Shown piece by piece: positions 7,854-14,457 of a stretch of 64,000 nucleotides of DNA (positions are counted from its first letter, which is position 1; the number at the start of each line of letters is the position of its first letter). Source of the DNA: Sodalinema lacuna_A (GTDB taxonomy: Bacteria > Cyanobacteriota > Cyanobacteriia > Cyanobacteriales > Geitlerinemataceae). The stretch lies in the NCBI GenBank assembly GCA_900149785.2, contig FSSI02000013.1, positions 43,423 through 107,422 of the forward strand. The letters are read 5' to 3'. The position numbers and the translations under genes are program-made. The notes beneath the pieces are model-generated. The model saw only the letters and a program-made list of their open reading frames with translations. It had not been told where the DNA came from and made no database searches.

Positions 7854-8520
7854 ACGAACTCTAATTATCGCCGCTCACCCTGATGATGAAGTCCTCGGAT
7901 GTGGTGGGACTATCGCTGCCCAAACCAGTCAGGGAAACTCCGTACAGGTGATGTTTCTGGCCGATGGGGTGTCCTCCCGTGGGGGCAAAGCGTCCGCCGA
8001 ACTTCAACGCCGTCGTCATGCCGCTCACACCGCCGCTGAGTTGTTAGGAATTGAATCCGTTAGTTTCGCTGACTTCCCCGATAATCAACTGGATACGGTT
8101 CCCCTACTCAGGGTTGTCCAACGGATTGAGGAGAGGATTAACCAGTACCAACCGGATACGATTTTGACTCACCATGCTGGAGATGTGAATATCGACCATC
8201 AGCGCGTTCATCAAGCCGTTATCACCGCTTGTCGTCCTCAGCCGGGATATCCCGTGAAAACCTTGCTTTTCTTTGAAGTGCCATCGAGTACAGAATGGCA
8301 ACCCCCCGGTTCCGCTGCTGCGTTCTTGCCGAACTGGTTTATTGATATTTCTGATACCCTGGAGCGTAAACTGGAAGCCCTCGCCGCCTATAACGAAGAA
8401 CTGCGAGACTTTCCCCATCCTCGTTCCGTTGAAGCAGTTAAGGCGTTGGCTCGCTGGCGGGGAGCAACGGTGGGGGTTAGGGCGGCTGAGGCGTTTGTCT
8501 TGGGCAGGCGGATTGAGTGA
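7846..8520 (+). CDS. PIG-L family N-acetylglucosaminyl deacetylase-like protein
   Basis: A 224-residue LmbE/PIG-L protein. The zinc-binding motif AAHPDDEVLGCGG lies at the N-terminus and the second motif HHAGDVNIDHQRVH lies about 100 residues later, so the active site appears complete. Family members remove N-acetyl groups from sugars. The overlap with pseF (8 bp) and its position inside the Pse cluster suggest that it acts on a Pse precursor or on the finished glycan. It may create a free amine for the formyltransferase domain encoded two genes downstream; that link is inference. The last ~7 codons are duplicated at 1285. Confidence 0.88.
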   Translation: MSKRTLIIAAHPDDEVLGCGGTIAAQTSQGNSVQVMFLADGVSSRGGKASAELQRRRHAAHTAAELLGIESVSFADFPDNQLDTVPLLRVVQRIEERINQYQPDTILTHHAGDVNIDHQRVHQAVITACRPQPGYPVKTLLFFEVPSSTEWQPPGSAAAFLPNWFIDISDTLERKLEALAAYNEELRDFPHPRSVEAVKALARWRGATVGVRAAEAFVLGRRIE

Positions 8521-9342
8521 GTTTTGTGTTAGGCTGTTCCTAAATGTGGCGTTTTAGGATAACAACTCATGCCTACGTCCTTGAACAAGATTCTGAATGA
8601 GATTGAGTATCCTGATTGTGATGGATTACCCATGGCAGAAAGTGACGCGGCGCGGGATTATTTAATTTATGGAACCGAGAGCCTAAAACTGCATTTTCAG
8701 CATCGCTCAGATGTATATGTTTCGGGCAACTTATTTGTTTACTATGAACGGGGTAATCCGAAAGCTGTCGTTGCTCCCGATGTGTTTGTGGTGTTTGGGG
8801 TTGAGGATAAACAGCGGTTATCGTATAAAGTCTGGGAAGAGAACTATACACTGCCCAGTTTTATTTTGGAAATCACCTCAAAAAGGACTCGCAGTGAAGA
8901 CCAAGGCACGAAAAAAGGCCTTTATGCCTATTTGGGCGTTCAAGAGTATTTTCAGTATGACCCCACCTCAGATTATTTAAGTCCCTCACTTCAAGGATTG
9001 CGTTTGCTGGATGGTAATTATTTTCCAATTTCTCCCCGAGAGAATGAGCCAAGCTTAATCCTGTTTTCGGAGGTGTTGGGGTTAGAATTACGACGTTTTC
9101 AGGACGGCAGTTTTCGCTTTTATCATCCTGAGACGGGAGAACGGCTCGGGAGTTTGAGGGAAATCGAGACATCCAGACAAGCGGAACGGGAAAAATCAGA
9201 GAAAATGGCGGAGCGATTACGGCAATTGGGCGTGAACCCTGATGATTTGTAGTTTGAGTGATGATGAAGATTATTTTTCGGGTTGATTCATCTGCACAAA
9301 TTGGCAGCGGACATCTTATCCGCTGTCGGACTTTGGCGGAGG
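8501..9342 (+). repeat. 842-bp direct repeat, copy B (parental copy)
   Basis: Matches 1285-2125 in direct orientation. Here the repeat is seamlessly embedded: it starts inside the intact PIG-L gene and ends inside the intact pseG fusion, so this is the original location. The two copies flank a ~6.4-kb segment containing vapBC, the Rpn-like gene and pseB to PIG-L. Homologous recombination between them could delete that segment. Confidence 0.9.
8569..9252 (+). CDS. Uma2 family (DUF820) nuclease, parental copy B
   Basis: A 227-residue Uma2 protein with VAPDVFVVFG and PSFILEITSK core motifs and a charged C-terminal tail. It is interposed between the PIG-L gene and the pseG fusion, 48 bp after the former and 8 bp before the latter, so it is probably co-transcribed with the Pse genes although nothing suggests a sugar-related role. 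It differs from the copy at 1352-2035 at six residues. Insertion of a selfish or accessory Uma2 gene into an operon is one explanation. Confidence 0.85.
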   Translation: MPTSLNKILNEIEYPDCDGLPMAESDAARDYLIYGTESLKLHFQHRSDVYVSGNLFVYYERGNPKAVVAPDVFVVFGVEDKQRLSYKVWEENYTLPSFILEITSKRTRSEDQGTKKGLYAYLGVQEYFQYDPTSDYLSPSLQGLRLLDGNYFPISPRENEPSLILFSEVLGLELRRFQDGSFRFYHPETGERLGSLREIETSRQAEREKSEKMAERLRQLGVNPDDL

Positions 9343-11459
9343 AGTTACGGCAGCGGGGGGCCGAGGTGCGCTTTATCTGTCGCCAACATTCGGGGAATCT
9401 GATTCATCTGCTCAGTCAAGCCGCCTTTGCGGTGACGGTTCTGCCTTCCCCTCCCCCTCCCGAGAGTTCAGGAGAGATGGGAGAGGACTATCAGGCTTGG
9501 TTGGGTGTCTCTGGGGAAACCGATGCACAGGAGACTCTGTTGGCCTTGGGAAGCGAGTCTGCCGATTGGTTGGTGGTGGACCATTATGGACTCGATGCAG
9601 CTTGGGAGCGGCAGTTACGTCCCCAGGTGAAACAGATTTTGGTGATTGATGATTTGGCAAATCGTCCCCATGATTGTGATGTGCTGCTAGACCAGAATTA
9701 TAGTCAGTTGGGGGAACGGCGGTATCAGGGATTGGTTCCCCACTCCTGTCGCTTGCTCCTTGGTCCTCGTTATGGGCTGTTACGCCCGGAATATCAGCTC
9801 TATCGTCAAACCCTCTCTCCCCATCGGGGACAGGTGCGGCGGGTGTTGGTGTTTTTTGGGGGGACGGATTCTCAGAATATGACGGGGAAGGCGCTGGAGG
9901 CGTTGTCGTCGTCGGAGTTTGAGGGAATATCTGTGGATGTGGTGGTGGGGGCGAACAATTCCCACCAGCGAGAACTGGAACAGTTGGTGGAGGCCCGTCA
10001 CTCGGCAGGGATTGGAGAAACGAGGCTCTACTCGACTCGGCCACATTTGGCGGACTTGATGGCTCAAGCGGATTTAGCGTTGGGGGCGGGGGGGACAACC
10101 ACTTGGGAACGCTGTTGTTTAGGACTGCCTACGGTGGTGGTGAGCATTGCTGAAAACCAGGTGGCGGCTTGTGAAGCGTTGCAGGCTGAGGGGGTGATTC
10201 AATATTTGGGGGCGGCGAGTCATGTCAGTGTAACTCAGTTGAGAACGGTTCTCTGTGAGTGGTTGGGGCGGCCATCGCAGTTGCAGGACATGTCGGTACA
10301 GGGGCAACTGCACGTCGATGGACTGGGAACTCAGCGAGTGGCGGAGTGCCTGAAACCCACGGCGTTAGAACAGTTGACATTGCGATTGGCCAGAGTTGAG
10401 GACATGGCACTCTACTATGATTGGGTGAATGAGCCGGACGTTCGCCGTCAGTCCTGGAATCAAGAGCCAATTGGTTGGAACAGTCATCAAACTTGGTTTG
10501 AAGGGAAGATGGCTGACGCGAATTGCTATTTGGGGGTCTTGGAGGCAGACGGCCTACCTGTGGGACAGATTCGTTTTGACATTCAGGGAGAGGACGCGGT
10601 CATCGATTATTCTCTGGATAGGCTGGTTCGAGGTCGCGGTTGGGCAACGCCCCTAGTGCGTCTGGGACTAAAGTTGTTGAACAATGTCAAACCCACTTAT
10701 CTATATGCCGAGGTGAAGCCGGAGAATCGGCCGTCTGCGGCTGTGTTTTTGCGGCTAGGGTTTCAGGAAGAATCTTCCCCCCCCCCTACAGCGGACAGGA
10801 TTTCAGAACCGCCGCGTCTTTCGCTTGCCATTCTCTCAGATGCGGATAGCTGGCTCAATGATAGTCTCCCCCAACTCGTCCTAGGCTGGTTGGAGGAGGG
10901 GCATCGGGTTCTCTGGACTCATGACGTCAAGGATTTGCGGGGAGGGGATTTATGTTTCTATCTCAGTTGTGGGCAACTTGTCCCCGCCTCGGTTCGTCAA
11001 GGGTTCCAGCATAATCTTGTGGTTCACGAGAGCGATTTGCCCCAGGGGAAAGGGTGGTCACCTTTGACTTGGCAAATCCTGGAGGGGCGCAATTGCATCC
11101 CAGTGACGGTGTTGGAGGCGGTTGAACGGGTTGACAGTGGCGATATTTATCTGCAAGAGTGGCTGGAGTTTGAGGGAGGTGAACTGATTGATGAGTTACG
11201 TCAGGCTCAGGGGGAGGCAACGTTGAGGCTCTGTCGTCGCTTTGTCGCCGATTATCCAGGAGTTTTGCAGCAGGCGAAACCCCAGCGGGGCGGAGAGTCA
11301 TTTTATCCCCGTCGCAGACCGCGAGATAGCCAACTGGACGTTCAGAGGTCTCTGGCTGAACAGTTTTCTCTGCTACGGGTGGTGGATAATGAGCGGTATC
11401 CGGCGTTTATTGACTATAATGATCGGCGGTATGTCTTAAAGGTGATGGCATCAAGTTAG
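9261..11459 (+). CDS. Trifunctional PseG-PseH-formyltransferase fusion
   Basis: 732 residues, with three domains. (1) About 1-360 is PseG, the UDP-sugar hydrolase: MKIIFRVDSSAQIGSGHLIR with the catalytic-type His, LVVDHYGLD, LVIDDLANRPHDCDVLLDQN, VFFGGTDSQNMT and LALGAGGTTTWERCCLGLP. (2) About 372-505 is a GNAT acetyltransferase as expected for PseH: TLRLARVEDMALYYDWVNEPDVR, RGRGWATPLVRLGL and NRPSAAVFLRLGF. (3) About 519-732 is a formyltransferase-like domain with VVHESDLPQGKGWSP (His about 589), VDSGDIYLQEW and FYPRRRPRDSQLD. In classical Fmt an Asn lies two residues before this His; here that position is Val. PseG and PseH are normally separate proteins, so the single chain would combine 4-N-acetylation, UDP removal and possibly N-formylation. 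The start could also be GTG 9258 or ATG 9264. Confidence 0.9.
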   Translation: MMKIIFRVDSSAQIGSGHLIRCRTLAEELRQRGAEVRFICRQHSGNLIHLLSQAAFAVTVLPSPPPPESSGEMGEDYQAWLGVSGETDAQETLLALGSESADWLVVDHYGLDAAWERQLRPQVKQILVIDDLANRPHDCDVLLDQNYSQLGERRYQGLVPHSCRLLLGPRYGLLRPEYQLYRQTLSPHRGQVRRVLVFFGGTDSQNMTGKALEALSSSEFEGISVDVVVGANNSHQRELEQLVEARHSAGIGETRLYSTRPHLADLMAQADLALGAGGTTTWERCCLGLPTVVVSIAENQVAACEALQAEGVIQYLGAASHVSVTQLRTVLCEWLGRPSQLQDMSVQGQLHVDGLGTQRVAECLKPTALEQLTLRLARVEDMALYYDWVNEPDVRRQSWNQEPIGWNSHQTWFEGKMADANCYLGVLEADGLPVGQIRFDIQGEDAVIDYSLDRLVRGRGWATPLVRLGLKLLNNVKPTYLYAEVKPENRPSAAVFLRLGFQEESSPPPTADRISEPPRLSLAILSDADSWLNDSLPQLVLGWLEEGHRVLWTHDVKDLRGGDLCFYLSCGQLVPASVRQGFQHNLVVHESDLPQGKGWSPLTWQILEGRNCIPVTVLEAVERVDSGDIYLQEWLEFEGGELIDELRQAQGEATLRLCRRFVADYPGVLQQAKPQRGGESFYPRRRPRDSQLDVQRSLAEQFSLLRVVDNERYPAFIDYNDRRYVLKVMASS

Positions 11460-11513
11460 AGTTGTAGGAAATCCGGGAATTTTATGGTGAAATGGGTCTG
11501 AAAGCTCCATGAG

Positions 11514-11543
11514 GTTAGGGCGACCACAAGGGTTCGCCCCTAC
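11514..11543. repeat. Short palindromic element in intergenic region
   Basis: Imperfect inverted repeat of the type AGGGCGA...TTCGCCCCTAC between the pseG fusion and the GNAT gene. It resembles the other small palindromes in this window (30312-30339, 31546-31573) and looks like a dispersed element. It may form a hairpin in the operon transcript. Confidence 0.5.
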
Positions 11544-11607
11544 GACGATGGGGGTGGATTTTCGTATTTTGTGTTAGGGGTTGACTAGGAGGGGGAGGAA
11601 CTTGGTA

Positions 11608-12042
11608 ATGGACACGCTTGAACAGGTTGGTCAAGTTAAAATCATTCGGCGAGATAGCTTGTCGGGGATTTTGCCAAACCTACAAAGCCTGTTGGAACTT
11701 TGTTATCCAAAGCCTCCCAAAGATGTATTTTATCGTGTTTTAGAGCAATATAAAACAGGTTTCCCTGTCTATGCTGCGGTTAGAAAAGAGCAGGAGATTA
11801 TTGGATTTGCTTATTTATGTCCAAATAGTAAAGGGGGAACGTTGGAAACTTTGGCAGTACACCCTGATTTTCAAGGATTGAGGGTAGGGTCGAAGATAGT
11901 CGAGGAGATTTTAAAAAACCATCTAGGTCTTATTCAGATTACGACTAGAGTTCCTATCTTTTTTGAAAAGCTAGGATTCAATCCGGTTTTTACCTTGCCA
12001 GATGGGTCACATTTCATGATATGTCCTAATTTTGAAGTCTAA
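11608..12042 (+). CDS. GNAT family N-acetyltransferase
   Basis: The ATG at 11608 is preceded at a suitable distance by GGAGGA (within 11588-11600), so the TTG at 11581 in the same frame is rejected. The 144-residue protein has a GNAT core: FPVYAAVRKEQEIIGFAYLC, then LETLAVHPDFQGLRVGSKIVEEIL, which holds the acetyl-CoA-binding Q/R-x-x-G-x-G/A-like loop, then VPIFFEKLGF. It lies 14 bp before pseI. The pathway's acetyltransferase already appears as a domain in the preceding fusion, so this second GNAT may acylate another position or be unrelated. Its base composition is more AT-rich than the flanking Pse genes. Confidence 0.8.
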   Translation: MDTLEQVGQVKIIRRDSLSGILPNLQSLLELCYPKPPKDVFYRVLEQYKTGFPVYAAVRKEQEIIGFAYLCPNSKGGTLETLAVHPDFQGLRVGSKIVEEILKNHLGLIQITTRVPIFFEKLGFNPVFTLPDGSHFMICPNFEV

Positions 12043-12056
12043 TTTTTTAAACCGTC

Positions 12057-13112
12057 ATGCCAACAGCTATTCAAGTCTCCCATCGCACAGTTTCTCAACA
12101 GCATCCCCCCTTTATCATTGCGGAGATGTCTGGTAATCATAACCAGTCCCTTGACCGGGCCTTAGCCATTGTTGAAGCCGCCGCCAAAGCTGGGGTTCAC
12201 GCCCTTAAACTCCAGACCTATACAGCGGATACGATGACTCTGGATTTAGATGAAGGAGAATTTTTTATTGATGACCCTAACTCACTCTGGCACGGTCAAT
12301 CTCTCTATAAACTCTATCAACAAGCCTATACTCCCTGGGAGTGGCATGAGCCAATTTTGAAACGCTGCCAGGAACTGGGCATTATCGGCTTCAGCACCCC
12401 GTTCGATGAAACCGCTGTTGATTTTCTGGAATCGCTAGAGGTTCCCTGCTACAAAATTGCCTCCTTTGAGAATACGGATATCCCCTTGATTCGCAAAGTG
12501 GCCAGCACAGGGAATCCCCTCATCATCTCCACCGGAATGGCAACAGTTGCTGAACTAGATGAAACCGTCCGCGCTGCTCGTGAAGCCGGATGTGAGGATT
12601 TAGTGTTGCTCAAATGTACCAGTACCTATCCCGCCACCCCAGAAAACAGTAATCTGCTGACGATTCCCCATCTGCGGGAACTGTTCGATGTTCAGGTGGG
12701 TCTATCGGACCATACCATGGGAGTGGGAGCCGCCGTCGCCAGTGTGGCGTTGGGGGCAACGGTGATTGAGAAGCACTTCACCCTGGCTCGTGCTGATGGG
12801 GGAGTGGATTCAACATTTTCGATGGAACCGCAGGAAATGGCGCAACTGGTGATAGAATCTGAACGTGCTTGGCAAGCACTGGGTCGAGTCCAGTACGGTT
12901 CCACCCAGGCTGAGGAAGCATCGCGGATGTTTCGGCGCAGTTTGTATGTAGTGCGGGATGTTAAGGCTGGGGAGGTGTTGACGCGGGACAATGTTCAGGC
13001 AATTCGTCCGGGTTTGGGGTTGCCGCCGAAGTATTTAGATGGTTTACTAGGTCGTCGTATCAATCGATTAATTAAAAAAGGAACTCCCGTCACTTGGGAG
13101 TTGTTTTCATGA
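12057..13112 (+). CDS. pseI: Pseudaminic acid synthase, PseI
   Basis: 351 residues. The NeuB-type TIM barrel starts with PPFIIAEMSGNHNQSLDRAL and includes ALKLQTYTADTMTL, GFSTPFDETAVDFLE, CYKIASFENTDIPLI, LLKCTSTYPATPEN, VGLSDHTMG and VIEKHFTLARADGGVDSTFS. A SAF (antifreeze-like) domain closes the protein: RRSLYVVRDVKAGEVLTRDNVQAIRPGLGLPP. It condenses phosphoenolpyruvate with the trideoxy-diacetamido-altrose to give Pse. The DPNSLWHGQSLY segment points to PseI rather than NeuB. It completes the set pseB, C, H, G, I, F in this window. Confidence 0.94.
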   Translation: MPTAIQVSHRTVSQQHPPFIIAEMSGNHNQSLDRALAIVEAAAKAGVHALKLQTYTADTMTLDLDEGEFFIDDPNSLWHGQSLYKLYQQAYTPWEWHEPILKRCQELGIIGFSTPFDETAVDFLESLEVPCYKIASFENTDIPLIRKVASTGNPLIISTGMATVAELDETVRAAREAGCEDLVLLKCTSTYPATPENSNLLTIPHLRELFDVQVGLSDHTMGVGAAVASVALGATVIEKHFTLARADGGVDSTFSMEPQEMAQLVIESERAWQALGRVQYGSTQAEEASRMFRRSLYVVRDVKAGEVLTRDNVQAIRPGLGLPPKYLDGLLGRRINRLIKKGTPVTWELFS

Positions 13113-13120
13113 TATTCAAC

Positions 13121-13315
13121 CGCCGCGAGTGTAACTATGGGGGCAACAGTGATTGAGAACCACTTCACCCTGGCTCTTACTGATAGGGAGTGGATTCAAC
13201 ATTTCTGATGGAATCCAAGGAAATAGCGCAACTGGTGATAGGATCTGATCAGACTTGGCAAGCGTCGGGTCGAGTCCGGTACGCTTTTGCCTAGGCTGGA
13301 AAGGTATCGCGGATA
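13121..13315 (+). pseudogene. Decayed internal fragment of pseI
   Basis: This ~195-bp stretch directly after pseI matches an internal part of pseI (about 12731-12930), e.g. the segments around GGGGGCAACAGTGATTGAGA and CACTTCACCCTGGCTC. It has many substitutions and frame-breaking changes, and no open frame. It is the remnant of a second, partly duplicated synthase gene. Confidence 0.85.
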
Positions 13316-13358
13316 GTTTAGCTCTTTTTTACACTGCGAATTTCTATTTTCAAAAATA

Positions 13359-14336
13359 ATGAGTACTAACCAAGTAGCTACGTTGAAGGTGTTTAACCAC
13401 TTTACAGACTCTTATAAGTATAAACACGAGTTGTTAGAAGGATTCAGATATTATGTTAAACCTGGCTTCAAAAAAGTTTTTGAGTCAGAGATAGCCAAGG
13501 TTCCATCCCATCAAGAATGCTCTTCTATTTTGGCAGGATGGATTCAAAGAGTTAAAATTATGGAGAGATACCTTAACTCATTAGGGTATTCTTTCCGGGG
13601 AAAAAGTGTTGTTGAAATTGGAGATAGTTGCGGCTATGCTGCTCATGCCCTCATGCTTGTCGGTGCAAGTGATGTTACGGCCACAGATATCACCTCCTTC
13701 TATGAAAGTCATAAAAATCACAGTCTTACTTTAAATCAAAGGGTATGGCATAAAATAGCCAATTTAGTTAGTCCTAACCAGTCCGACAAAATCTTGTTTA
13801 GAGAAGATAATATTTGTGAGTCCAGTCTAGACTCAGACAGTGCAGATTTTATAGTAAGTTGGGAAGTTATTGAGCATTTATCTAATCCACAAAATGCATT
13901 CAAGCACATGGAACGGATCCTTAAACCTGGAGGATTCTCCTTTCATGAATATAATCCCTTTTTTGCTTTAAATGGAGGTCATAGCTTGTGTACACTTGAC
14001 TTTCCTTGGGGTCATGTAAAATTAAATAAACAAGATTTTTTGCGGTATATATCTGAAATTAGGCCACAGGAATATCGGCTAGCATCCAACTTCTATCTAA
14101 ACAACTTAAATCGAATGACAATTGAGAATTGTAAGCAGTTTTTACACGAAGCTAAACTTTCAATTGTTAGTTTAATACCATGGACTAATCGACAGCATCT
14201 ATTTTTTTTAGATCCTAAAACTATACAGCAGTGTCAACGGAATTATCCGTCTGTTAGTTCTCTAGACTTACTTTCTCCGGGAGTTGTAATTGTTACCCAG
14301 AAATCTCAGATATGTCAAAATTTAGTCGAATTCTAA
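13359..14336 (+). CDS. Class I SAM-dependent methyltransferase
   Basis: 325 residues. The Rossmann methyltransferase motif I is VVEIGDSCGYAAHALMLVGASDVTATDI. Motif II/III and the post-I acidic region follow (DSADFIVSWEVIEHLSNPQNAFKHMERILKPGGFSFHEYNPF), the last being a clear 'EhlsnP..al..m.rvLkPGG' block. The substrate is unknown; the setting between Pse synthesis and glycosyltransferase genes suggests a sugar or glycan. Codon use is AT-rich compared with pseB-pseI, consistent with separate acquisition of 13.3-18.9 kb. It begins 43 bp after the pseI remnant. Confidence 0.85.
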   Translation: MSTNQVATLKVFNHFTDSYKYKHELLEGFRYYVKPGFKKVFESEIAKVPSHQECSSILAGWIQRVKIMERYLNSLGYSFRGKSVVEIGDSCGYAAHALMLVGASDVTATDITSFYESHKNHSLTLNQRVWHKIANLVSPNQSDKILFREDNICESSLDSDSADFIVSWEVIEHLSNPQNAFKHMERILKPGGFSFHEYNPFFALNGGHSLCTLDFPWGHVKLNKQDFLRYISEIRPQEYRLASNFYLNNLNRMTIENCKQFLHEAKLSIVSLIPWTNRQHLFFLDPKTIQQCQRNYPSVSSLDLLSPGVVIVTQKSQICQNLVEF

Positions 14337-14457
14337 TTCAATGGCGAAGAAATCTCAAAAAAAGTTTCGTTTTAACTTGAAATGTGAGATAATAGAAACT
14401 TGTGATGTGTGTACCCGAATTTAGTGTCTTTGATAGACATAAATAAAGAGTAATTTT

